A stretch of DNA of 15,518 nt, taken from positions 1 to 15,518 of the forward strand of contig SAUS01000060.1 in NCBI GenBank assembly GCA_004000625.1, given 5' to 3'. Within the stretch, counting starts at the first letter, position 1, and the number at the start of each line of letters is the position of its first letter. The notes beneath the pieces were generated by a model. It saw nothing but the letters and a program-made list of their open reading frames with translations. It made no database searches and had not been told where the DNA came from. The position numbers and the translations under genes were made by a program. This DNA is from Candidatus Cibiobacter qucibialis. GTDB lineage: Bacteria; Bacillota; Clostridia; Oscillospirales; Ruminococcaceae. This document shows positions 6,554-12,920 of this stretch, one piece after another.

Positions 6554-7559
6554 TTGCAATTTCCGTTCCCGGAAAATAGTACCCCAAAATGTCCTCCCAA
6601 CCCGCGCCGCCTTCGGCCATGGCTTTAGCGCCATATTGGCTCAGGCCAACCCCGTGGCCGTACCCGCGTGTGGTGATGACAAACTGCCCGCCGCGCCAGG
6701 CAATGGCAAAGCAGGTGCTGCGCAAATCAAGGGCCTTGCGCACCTCCAGCCCGCTCACCATTTGGCCGCACAGCTCCAGCGTGCGCACATACCCGGCTTT
6801 GTCCCAGGTGGAAGCACCGACCCAGCTTTCGGGGGAATCATCGGGGGTAAGGCCCAATTCTTCCAGCGCGGTACGTACCTGCTCGGCGCTGTACTGAATG
6901 GTCACTTCGTACCCATCGGCAAACTTATCCCATGCGGAATCCACGCCGCATAAGTAAGGCAGCTGGCCGCCCCACACGTTCTGGCTGGCTTCGGTGTGGC
7001 CGCTGCTGATGGCATGGTAGCAGGCAGCGGCAGGCTGTCCGTTGTACAAAAGCACCGTCTGCCCGGTACGGGCGGCAAGAGATTGCAGGCGCTGCATGTT
7101 GGCGGCGTAATCACTGCCCCAGCGGCTTTGCAGAACCTCGCTGCTGGTCCAGCCGCTGCACAAAGCGCTGTTGGCGGTAAAGCTCTGCCCCTGAGCGGAT
7201 AAGTACAACGCATAGCTGCGGCTGGCAACCATCTGGGCCAACAGGGCGTCGTCCGGCCAGGTTGCGGGCATCTCGCAGGCGGCAGCACCGACCATAAAAT
7301 CCACAGCGGAAATGGTGAAGTCGGAATCGCTGGCTTCATCATGCAGGGTGATGGTTTGGGGGAATGCGGGGGCTGCGGAGGGAACAGGGGTACTCTCCGG
7401 CTGTGCCGTCGCAGTTGGCGCGGCGGACGGCGTAACCGTGGGGGCAGCCTGTACCGGAACACTGGGGAACAGCAGGCAGAGAAACGGCACCGCAGTGCTT
7501 AACGCGGTAAGCAGGGCGGCACAGAGCAGCGTGCGCTTCAAAACGGCAGATCCCTCCAT
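6549..7559 (-). CDS. SpoIID/LytB-domain protein, secreted or anchored
   Basis: In spore formers, SpoIID is a lytic transglycosylase that trims denuded peptidoglycan during engulfment. LytB-type relatives act elsewhere in cell-wall turnover. Starting at ATG 7559 the protein has 336 residues. A basic then hydrophobic segment (residues 8-38, ending VPVQA) looks like a signal peptide or membrane anchor, followed by a Pro/Thr/Ala-rich linker (39-67). Family motifs are CEMPATWPDDAL (95-106) with Glu96 as the likely catalytic residue, AQMVASRSYAL, YHAISSGHTE (181-190) and GYGHGVGLSQYGA (299-311). The start is uncertain: a GGAGGG (7557-7552) overlaps the ATG, and a TTG at 7541 lies 10 nt downstream of it, giving 330 residues beginning KRTLL after the initiator. 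It is divergent from the membrane protein at 7717, and no other sporulation gene is in the window. Confidence 0.87.
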   Translation of the reverse strand: MEGSAVLKRTLLCAALLTALSTAVPFLCLLFPSVPVQAAPTVTPSAAPTATAQPESTPVPSAAPAFPQTITLHDEASDSDFTISAVDFMVGAAACEMPATWPDDALLAQMVASRSYALYLSAQGQSFTANSALCSGWTSSEVLQSRWGSDYAANMQRLQSLAARTGQTVLLYNGQPAAACYHAISSGHTEASQNVWGGQLPYLCGVDSAWDKFADGYEVTIQYSAEQVRTALEELGLTPDDSPESWVGASTWDKAGYVRTLELCGQMVSGLEVRKALDLRSTCFAIAWRGGQFVITTRGYGHGVGLSQYGAKAMAEGGAGWEDILGYYFPGTEIAS

Positions 7560-7587
7560 TCCGGCAGGTGCGGCGCACGGCAAAACC

Positions 7588-7616
7588 TTGCATTTTGCCG
7601 CGGAGAACCGTATAAT
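7588..7616 (+). promoter_or_regulatory. Promoter of the membrane-protein gene
   Basis: TTGCAT (7588-7593) and a perfect TATAAT (7611-7616) are separated by 17 bp, pointing at the gene starting at 7717. On the other strand, TATTAT (7612-7617) with AAGACA (7636-7641) at 18-bp spacing is a weaker candidate promoter for the SpoIID-like gene, so the two -10 boxes would overlap. Confidence 0.7.
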
Positions 7617-7716
7617 AAATAGCACTGGCGGGGCTTGTCTTGCGTCTTGGCCCCGGAGCCTGTTACCATTGTATTCGCCGCAAGGGGGATTTATGCCCGG
7701 CGGGAAAGGCTGTCCT

Positions 7717-8517
7717 ATGAAAAAATCAAAGAACAAATATTCGCCGTGGCCGGCGGTAGCGCTGTGCCTGGTGTTTTTGGCGCTGCGCATTGTGGATCTG
7801 GCGCTGTTTACGGACCCGGAAACCAGTTTCCCCACGGTGGGACCCTCGGCGGCGCGCTGGGGGACCGCGCTGGTTGGTGCGGCGGCGCTGCTTGTGATGG
7901 GCCGCAGGGCGGATGAAAAAATTGCCCCCGGCAGAAAAAGTGTGCTGGGTGTTATGATGGCGGTAACGGGGACGGTGCTGGTACTGGCGGGGCTTTCGCA
8001 GTTGTTGAGTGCCGCAGTGGTGTGGCCCAGCATGGTGCTGCTGACGGCGGCGGGCGTGTGGTTCTTCGCTATGGGCTGGCGGGTTCTTTCGACCCCGGAA
8101 GGGCGTGGAACCGCCATGCCGCCCAACGCCGTGCAGTGCCTGATCCCTACGGCGGCGCTGTTGTGGGTGCTGATCCAGCGGTTTTCCATCATCCCGGCGG
8201 CATCGGCGCGGCTTGGCTGTACCTTCCGGGTGCTGGGGGCGCTGGGCGCGCTGCTTTGTGTGGGGATGCTGTGCAAGCTGCTGTATGTTCCCGGCGGTAC
8301 CTATGGCTGCACGGTGCAGCAGTACGGCAGCCTGGCATTTTACTTTGCAACCTGCCACGAACTGCCGCAGGCCATCTTTGAGCTGGTGCGCGGCAGCGTC
8401 TCTGAACAAACCCTGCTGACCAGCCTGGCCATGGGCTGCGTTGGCCTGTGCGGGCTGGCGGCCATGCTTACCACGGTCCCGCGCAGTAACCCGACAAAAA
8501 AAGATAAGGCAGACTGA
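7717..8517 (+). CDS. Multi-spanning membrane protein, unknown function
   Basis: I do not recognise a family. The 266-residue protein starts with a basic MKKSKNKYS stretch followed by about seven or eight hydrophobic segments: ALCLVFLALRIVDL, TALVGAAALLVMG, two adjoining ones in VLGVMMAVTGTVLVLAGL and onwards, VLLTAAGVWFFAMGW, a segment ending LLWVLIQRF, LGALGALLCVGMLCKLL, and a final LAMGCVGLCGLAAML. It ends in a lysine-rich tail (KKDKAD). No enzymatic motif is visible. The start could be ATG 7717 or the in-frame ATG 7693, which has GGGGG 4 nt upstream and adds 8 residues. A promoter lies at 7588-7616. The gene's 3' end overlaps the convergent gene at 8468 by 50 bp, and its terminator follows the stop codon immediately. 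Confidence 0.82.
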   Translation: MKKSKNKYSPWPAVALCLVFLALRIVDLALFTDPETSFPTVGPSAARWGTALVGAAALLVMGRRADEKIAPGRKSVLGVMMAVTGTVLVLAGLSQLLSAAVVWPSMVLLTAAGVWFFAMGWRVLSTPEGRGTAMPPNAVQCLIPTAALLWVLIQRFSIIPAASARLGCTFRVLGALGALLCVGMLCKLLYVPGGTYGCTVQQYGSLAFYFATCHELPQAIFELVRGSVSEQTLLTSLAMGCVGLCGLAAMLTTVPRSNPTKKDKAD

Positions 8518-9079
8518 ACCGATCCTCCAGCAGCTCCTGCGTGCTGGGGGATTTTTGTATGCGGCAGCCGGGACAAAGGGGCAAAAATGCAGCCGCGGCA
8601 AACTGTGCTCCGCTGTCAAACACCACAGCCCCGCCGCTTTGCCGGGCCAGCGCCTGCCACAGCGGCAGCACCCCGGCGGGGGCACCGCCCCGCAGGCAGA
8701 GCAGCACAGCGCGGGAACGCGGCTTTACTTCCAGCACCGCCTGCCCGCCGCAGGCCAAGACAGGGCGCAAGGCTTCCAGGACGGCGGCCTGCACCAGCGC
8801 CGGGCGCGCTGGAACAGGGCAGGTGATCCCCGACGGGAACATGGCGTACATCCAGCCGGGGCGGCGGCGCACGCATTGGGTCAGTGCCCCGGTCAGTGTT
8901 TGCAGCGTGCCGCATAATTCGCACCCCGCACCGCCCGGCTGGGCCAGCAGCTCCTGCACGGTCTGCGCCCGCAGCTGCGGCAGAACCAGCTCCGGCCCAA
9001 GCCCGGCCAGCGCCCGGCGGGCGGCTTCTTCCGCCAGGGCGGCGCGCCGGGTGGGGAAACGTGCAGAAGGTGGAACCAT
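8468..9079 (-). CDS. Small protein, possible degenerate kinase-ATPase fold
   Basis: This 203-residue protein is rich in Ala, Arg and Leu. The start at 9079 is supported by GGAGG (9092-9088) 8 nt upstream; in-frame upstream codons have no such site. Residues 88-168 have the layout of a histidine-kinase ATPase domain: a helix (PALVQAAVLEALRPVL), two beta strands around a turn (AVLEVKPRSRAVLLCLRGG), then LPLWQALARQSGGAVVFDS and a final strand ending LPLCP. However, the Asn of the N box and the GxG motifs are missing, so ATP binding or catalysis is doubtful. Residues 35-70 could be the preceding helical hairpin. No transmembrane segment and no response-regulator neighbour are visible. The last ~35 residues are encoded across the convergent gene's terminator and 3' end. 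The family assignment is inference from strand pattern only. Confidence 0.68.
   Translation of the reverse strand: MVPPSARFPTRRAALAEEAARRALAGLGPELVLPQLRAQTVQELLAQPGGAGCELCGTLQTLTGALTQCVRRRPGWMYAMFPSGITCPVPARPALVQAAVLEALRPVLACGGQAVLEVKPRSRAVLLCLRGGAPAGVLPLWQALARQSGGAVVFDSGAQFAAAAFLPLCPGCRIQKSPSTQELLEDRFSLPYLFLSGYCAGPW
8522..8556 (+). terminator. Terminator inside the convergent coding region
   Basis: ATCCTCCAGCA (8522-8532) pairs with TGCTGGGGGAT (8542-8552) over 11 bp with one wobble, followed by a T run to 8556. It begins 5 nt after the plus-strand stop codon. On the minus strand there is no T run after the hairpin, so it should act only on plus-strand transcripts. Confidence 0.8.
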
Positions 9080-9128
9080 GGCAGCAGCCTCCGTGTGGTG
9101 ATAAATGGGGCAAAACCTGTGGCATTTA

Positions 9129-9215
9129 CCCCGGCGCGGTGCCGGGGCAAGGATAGTATGCCCGAAAAATACCGCCAAAGGCCATACAGTTATTGACAAT
9201 ACGCCAAATTGGCGT
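9129..9215. promoter_or_regulatory. Palindromes between the ATPase-like gene and gapA
   Basis: Two perfect inverted repeats stand out. CCCCGGC/GCCGGGG with a 5-nt loop (9129-9147) would form a hairpin in the leader of the minus-strand gene. ACGCCAA-A-TTGGCGT (9201-9215) is a 15-bp palindrome of operator size next to a TTGACA (9193-9198); a further CGCCAAA lies at 9173-9179. No -10 box pairs with that TTGACA. A role as a repressor site is possible but unproven. Otherwise the gap from 9080 to 9403 holds no gene. Confidence 0.45.
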
Positions 9216-9286
9216 TGAAAACAGCTGCTTTTTTTGCCCAAAACATAATTTTTGCTCAATTTGCGTTAAAATAATAACAGCCCCTC

Positions 9287-9315
9287 TTGCAGTTTTGGCA
9301 GGAATGGGGTACAAT
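9287..9315 (+). promoter_or_regulatory. gapA promoter
   Basis: TTGCAG (9287-9292), a 17-bp spacer and TACAAT (9310-9315) make a good vegetative promoter. The predicted leader of about 80 nt contains a perfect AAGCGGC/GCCGCTT hairpin with a 5-nt loop (9330-9348) and a GGGG/CCCC pairing just after it, ahead of the ribosome site GGGAGGA. Confidence 0.8.
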
Positions 9316-9403
9316 AGAATCAAACCGGAAAGCGGCAATAAGCCGCTTGGGTGGGGCGGGTTCAACCCCGTTCCGAATATAAAATCTTTGGGAGGATTTT
9401 ACT

Positions 9404-10432
9404 ATGGCTGTTAAAGTTGCTATCAATGGTTTTGGCCGTATCGGCCGTCTGGCTTTCCGTCAGATGTTTGAGGCTGAGGGCTACGAAGTTGTTGCCATCA
9501 ATGACCTGACCAGCCCCAAGATGCTGGCTCACCTGCTCAAGTACGACACCGCTCAGGGCTCTTTCCTGGGCAAGATCGGTGAGAACAAGCACACCGTCGA
9601 AGCTACCGAGGATTCCATCATCGTCGATGGCAAGGAGATCAAGATCTACGCCATTAAGGACGCTAAGGATTGCCCGTGGGGCGAGATCGGCGTTGACGTT
9701 GTTCTGGAGTGCACCGGCTTCTACACCAGCAAAGAGAAGAGCATGGCTCACATCGCTGCTGGCGCTAAGAAGGTCGTTATCTCTGCTCCTGCCGGCAACG
9801 ACCTGAAGACCATCGTCTACTCTGTCAACGAGAAGACCCTGACCAAGGATGACCAGGTTATCTCTGCTGCTTCCTGCACCACCAACTGCCTGGCTCCTAT
9901 GGCCGACACCCTGAACAAGACTTTCCCGATCGTTTCCGGCATCATGACCACCGTTCATGCTTACACCGGCGACCAGATGATCCTGGACGGCCCGCAGCGT
10001 AAGGGCGACCTGCGCCGCGCTCGTGCTGGTGCTCAGAACATCGTTCCTAACTCCACCGGCGCTGCCAAGGCTATCGGCCTGGTTATCCCCGAACTGAACG
10101 GCAAGCTGATCGGCTCCGCTCAGCGTGTTCCCGTTCCCACCGGCTCTACCACCATCCTGGTTGCTGTCGTTAAGGGCAAGGACATCACCAAGGAAGCTAT
10201 CAACGCTGCTATGAAGGCTGCTGCTTCCCAGAGCTTCGGCTACAACGAGGATCCGATCGTTTCTTCTGACGTTATCGGCATGAAGTACGGCTCCCTGTTC
10301 GATGCCACCCAGACCATGGTCGCTAAGATCGACGACGACACCTATCAGGTTCAGGTCGTTTCTTGGTACGACAACGAGAACTCCTACACCAGCCAGATGG
10401 TTCGTACCATTAAGTACTTCGCTGAGCTGTAA
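9404..10432 (+). CDS. gapA: Glyceraldehyde-3-phosphate dehydrogenase
   Basis: This 342-residue enzyme converts glyceraldehyde 3-phosphate to 1,3-bisphosphoglycerate with NAD+ in glycolysis. Visible: the NAD-binding start INGFGRIGRLAFRQ (residues 8-21), the aspartate of AINDLT that marks an NAD-preferring enzyme, the active-site ASCTTNCLAP with Cys158, His185 in TTVHAYTGDQ, the phosphate-binding RRARAGAQNIVPNSTGAA and the C-terminal WYDNENSYTSQMV. The ribosome site GGGAGGA lies 7 nt before the ATG. Codon choice is strikingly different from its neighbours: alanine is mostly GCT and valine mostly GTT or GTC, whereas valS prefers GCC/GCA and GTG. This is the pattern expected of a very highly expressed gene. 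No other glycolytic gene is adjacent, so it seems to be transcribed alone. Confidence 0.98.
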   Translation: MAVKVAINGFGRIGRLAFRQMFEAEGYEVVAINDLTSPKMLAHLLKYDTAQGSFLGKIGENKHTVEATEDSIIVDGKEIKIYAIKDAKDCPWGEIGVDVVLECTGFYTSKEKSMAHIAAGAKKVVISAPAGNDLKTIVYSVNEKTLTKDDQVISAASCTTNCLAPMADTLNKTFPIVSGIMTTVHAYTGDQMILDGPQRKGDLRRARAGAQNIVPNSTGAAKAIGLVIPELNGKLIGSAQRVPVPTGSTTILVAVVKGKDITKEAINAAMKAAASQSFGYNEDPIVSSDVIGMKYGSLFDATQTMVAKIDDDTYQVQVVSWYDNENSYTSQMVRTIKYFAEL

Positions 10433-10586
10433 TAGAGATCTTCCCAACAAAATAGCGTGAAATTAGCAGTTGGCAAAATGTTACTGCGTGCGCCGGGTTC
10501 CGGCGGGCAGCAGGCAACCCCTGTTGAGCGATAACAACTGCCAGCGATTGCCGTGGGTACCCTGCGGCAGACTGAATACACGATAG
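10433..10586 (+). other. Structured 3' region of the gapA transcript
   Basis: About 150 nt separate the gapA stop from the terminator, with no credible coding frame. Complementary arms suggest a compact fold: GCAGTTG (10466-10472) with CAACTGC (10535-10541) encloses a perfect CGCCGG/CCGGCG hairpin with a GTT loop (10491-10505), followed by TGCCG/CGGCA (10549-10569) around GGGTACCC. I see no separate promoter, so it is most likely a structured 3' untranslated region, possibly a source of a small RNA. Confidence 0.45.
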
Positions 10587-10629
10587 AAAAGCCCCTTCCG
10601 GCTGTGAATGCAGCGGGAAGGGGCTTTTT
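10587..10629. terminator. Bidirectional terminator between gapA and the AEC gene
   Basis: AAAAGCCCCTTCC (10587-10599) pairs with GGAAGGGGCTTTT (10616-10628) around a 15-nt loop. A T run follows on the plus strand (10625-10629), and the AAAA on the left arm gives a T run on the minus strand. It can thus stop both the gapA transcript and the convergent transporter transcript, whose stop codon is at 10642. Confidence 0.92.
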
Positions 10630-10641
10630 GTATGAGAAATT

Positions 10642-11574
10642 TCAAATCAGTACTTCAAACAGACCGATCATCAGCGGCATGGTGAAGATTGACAAAAGCG
10701 TGCTGAGAACATACAGTGCGCTTGAATGTGCCGCATCACGATTGTACAGCTGAGCCATGGAAGTGACAGTTGCACAGGAGGGTGTGATGGCAGAGAGATA
10801 AACTGTCATCAAAATTGCCTTGCCATCGGAAATCCAACCTGCTGCATGTACCACCCGGAGTAATAAAAGAACAATTACAGGAACCACCAGCAGACGAAGC
10901 ACAACAGGGAGGTAGTTCCGCAGTGTGCAAAATACCTTTTTCAGCGGGACCTCTGCGATTGCCATGCCGGCCAGCAGCATTCCCATAGGTCCAATCATAT
11001 TTCCTACGCTGCTGAGTGTGCTCACGATTGGCGCTGGCAAAGAAATGTGCAACAGATACAAGAGCGCTCCTGCCACAATCGCAATCAGGTTGACATTGGT
11101 CAGGATCTTTTTCCATTCCAACTTGGTACTCCCTTGCAGGCAGGCGCTTGCGTGGGTCCAAAGTAAAATCAACTGCACGATGACAAAGGCGCAAGAGTAT
11201 ACAACATACTCACTGCCAAGTAAAGCTTGTACCAACGGAATAACCAATGCTGCCGCATTGCTGTAGATGATGTTGACTCTCTCGATTACATCCAATTTCA
11301 GCGGCCTGCGTATCACTGTATCGAACGCCAGAAAGACAACGTGCATCCCCACGGCAATCGCCATCGAATACAGAAGCCCAGCACGAATTTCAGGAGTATC
11401 ATCAATCTGAAACGCATTCAGAACTACGCAAGGCATAATCAGATACACAAAAACAACAGAGAGCACCTTGCTGTCAGAGGGCTTTAGCAATTTGGCCTTG
11501 ACCACAATGTACCCCATCAGCAGGACAATGAATAGTTGAGCAATCTGCTCCATCAGCAAAAGACTAACTTCCAT
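10642..11574 (-). CDS. AEC-family transporter (auxin efflux carrier type)
   Basis: This 310-residue integral membrane protein resembles the AEC family. Bacterial members export or import small organic acids such as malate or malonate; the substrate here cannot be read from the sequence. Seen: about ten hydrophobic segments in two halves separated by a hydrophilic loop (ASACLQGSTKLEWKK). The first half has GYIVVKAKLL and the typical YLIMPCVVLNAF (44-55). The second half has GMLLAGMAIAEVPLK and ends with TPSCATVTSMAQLYNRDAAHSSALYVLSTLLS, typical of the family. The ATG at 11574 is preceded by AAGGAAGGG (11589-11581) with 6-nt spacing; an upstream in-frame ATG overlaps that ribosome site and is less likely. 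It has its own promoter and converges on gapA. Base composition is more AT-rich than valS or the 7.7-9 kb region, which might mean later acquisition. Confidence 0.92.
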   Translation of the reverse strand: MEVSLLLMEQIAQLFIVLLMGYIVVKAKLLKPSDSKVLSVVFVYLIMPCVVLNAFQIDDTPEIRAGLLYSMAIAVGMHVVFLAFDTVIRRPLKLDVIERVNIIYSNAAALVIPLVQALLGSEYVVYSCAFVIVQLILLWTHASACLQGSTKLEWKKILTNVNLIAIVAGALLYLLHISLPAPIVSTLSSVGNMIGPMGMLLAGMAIAEVPLKKVFCTLRNYLPVVLRLLVVPVIVLLLLRVVHAAGWISDGKAILMTVYLSAITPSCATVTSMAQLYNRDAAHSSALYVLSTLLSIFTMPLMIGLFEVLI

Positions 11575-11601
11575 ACAAATCCCTTCCTTCATCTTGTCCG
11601 C

Positions 11602-11633
11602 ACTATCGTACTCTTTTAAAGCTCGATAGTCAA
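11602..11633 (-). promoter_or_regulatory. Promoter and palindromic operator of the AEC gene
   Basis: Read on the minus strand, TTGACT (11633-11628) and TACGAT (11610-11605) are 17 bp apart, a good vegetative promoter. A perfect 7-bp inverted repeat, ACTATCG (11602-11608) and CGATAGT (11624-11630), overlaps both boxes, placing one half site on the -35 and the other on the -10. This layout would suit a dimeric repressor. The gap from 11634 to 11745 otherwise shows nothing I can name. Confidence 0.7.
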
Positions 11634-11745
11634 TACGCAGCTTGATGGAAATTCCCGGGAAGATGTGATAACCTTTTGACTGTGTGTATGCAGCCGAAAT
11701 GAAGTTTGCCTATTCTGGAAAAAATATGATTTTTTGATATTTTAG

Positions 11746-11844
11746 GGCAATACCGCATAATTCTAAGCGCCGATACGGCGAGCGAGGTGCCGCAGATGCC
11801 GGAGCGGTGCTTAAGCCGTAAGGCGGGAATTGTGCAGTGTTGCC
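11746..11844 (-). repeat. MITE-like repeat, copy D (internally deleted)
   Basis: This 99-bp copy has both family ends: GGCAATACCGCATAATTC on the left and GAATTGTGCAGTGTTGCC on the right, in reverse orientation to copies A and B. It lacks about 73 bp of the centre. It is flanked by exact 4-bp repeats, TTAG at 11742-11745 and TTAG at 11845-11848. It lies upstream of the polysaccharide operon and its candidate promoter. Confidence 0.88.
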
Positions 11845-11890
11845 TTAGATAAAAATCAGAAAAAGCACTTATAAATATACCAAAAATATC

Positions 11891-11919
11891 TATACATCGT
11901 TTAAGGAAACTGCTAAGAT
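11891..11919 (+). promoter_or_regulatory. Candidate promoter of the polysaccharide operon
   Basis: TATACA (11891-11896, 4 of 6 matches to the -35 consensus), a 17-bp spacer and TAAGAT (11914-11919) preceded by TGC, an extended -10 motif. This would give a leader of about 50 nt before the first gene. It is the best candidate in the gap but not a strong match. Confidence 0.45.
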
Positions 11920-11975
11920 ATACGTAGAGCACCTTATGAAATCATAAAAGATAGTGAAAATGTGGGGGGCTGTGT

Positions 11976-12914
11976 ATGAAATACAGCGTGGTGATTCCGC
12001 TTTACAACAAGGAGCATTACATTGCCGGTACCCTGCGCTCCGTTCTGACACAGACATTCCCTGATTATGAAGTGATCGTGGTGGATGATGGCTCAACCGA
12101 CAACTCTTTGCAGGCTTGCAAAACAGTGCAGTCAGATAAAATCCGGATTGTACAGCAGGCGAATCAGGGCGTTTCCGCTGCACGCAACAAGGGCATTGAG
12201 CTGGCGGCGGGGGAGTACATCTGTTTTTTGGATGCTGATGATACCTGGCATCCGGATTATCTGCAAAATATCGAAACCATCGTGCAGAAATATCCCCAAA
12301 GTGATATCTTTGTTACGGCCTACCGTATTATCTACGCCAATGGCCGCTGCAAGGAATCGCACAGACTGCCGCAGGCGAATGGCTGTTTGCCTAGCTACTG
12401 GGAAACACTGGGCAAGGGTTATGACTTTGTCTGGACCTCCGCCACAACGGTGCGGCGCACGGCACTGTTGGCAGCGGGTGAATTCCGGCTGGGTGAAAAA
12501 ATCGGGCAAGATCTGGATCTTTGGGCGCGATTGGCGAGAAATAACCCGTGTGTTGCCTATGCCTCCCGTGTTTGCGTGGATTATAACCGTGGGGCAGAAG
12601 CCAACGCCAGAACACGGGTAAAAGTGGCCCACGCCAAGGCATTTATGCAGGATTTGGAAGAGGAACTGAAGAATCCGAACCATAGCAAAGCCGAGATTGC
12701 GGCGATCCAGAGAAAATATGATTTAAAGATGACAGTTTATATTTATACAAGCCTGATTGCAGGGCAGAAACACCAGGCAAAGCAGGCGCTGAGCAGTTGG
12801 AACGGCAGGCCGAACCTGCGGAATGTTTTGTTGCGTGCGGGCCTTTGGTGCGCGACACTTCTGCCGGCCAGTGTCAATGCGGCCGTCTACCGGGCACGGC
12901 TGGCTTTGTTTTGA
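11976..12914 (+). CDS. Family 2 glycosyltransferase
   Basis: This 312-residue enzyme should transfer a sugar from a nucleotide-sugar donor onto a growing lipid-linked glycan at the inner face of the membrane. The GT-A fold is clear: SVVIPLYNKEHYIAGTLRSV at the N-terminus, VVDDGST (35-41), GVSAARNKGIELAAGEY (65-81) and the metal-binding DADD (86-89). Further on, EKIGQDLDLWARLA is the usual acceptor-side motif with the likely catalytic acidic residue. The C-terminal ~90 residues are helical and lack a clear membrane span. The ATG at 11976 has GGGGGG 6 nt upstream. It is the first gene of a three-gene operon, and the next start is only 6 nt after its stop. Donor and acceptor sugars cannot be told from sequence. 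Confidence 0.93.
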   Translation: MKYSVVIPLYNKEHYIAGTLRSVLTQTFPDYEVIVVDDGSTDNSLQACKTVQSDKIRIVQQANQGVSAARNKGIELAAGEYICFLDADDTWHPDYLQNIETIVQKYPQSDIFVTAYRIIYANGRCKESHRLPQANGCLPSYWETLGKGYDFVWTSATTVRRTALLAAGEFRLGEKIGQDLDLWARLARNNPCVAYASRVCVDYNRGAEANARTRVKVAHAKAFMQDLEEELKNPNHSKAEIAAIQRKYDLKMTVYIYTSLIAGQKHQAKQALSSWNGRPNLRNVLLRAGLWCATLLPASVNAAVYRARLALF

Positions 12915-12920
12915 AATAGC

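Noticed and set aside
7560..8276. N-terminal extension of the SpoIID-like protein to 8276
   Set aside because: The extension runs antisense to the membrane-protein gene and through its promoter, and places the signal peptide in the middle of the protein.
9362..10450. A 362-residue minus-strand open frame opposite gapA
   Set aside because: It arises because gapA uses few codons whose complements are stops. The gapA frame is certain, and the antisense frame has no ribosome site.
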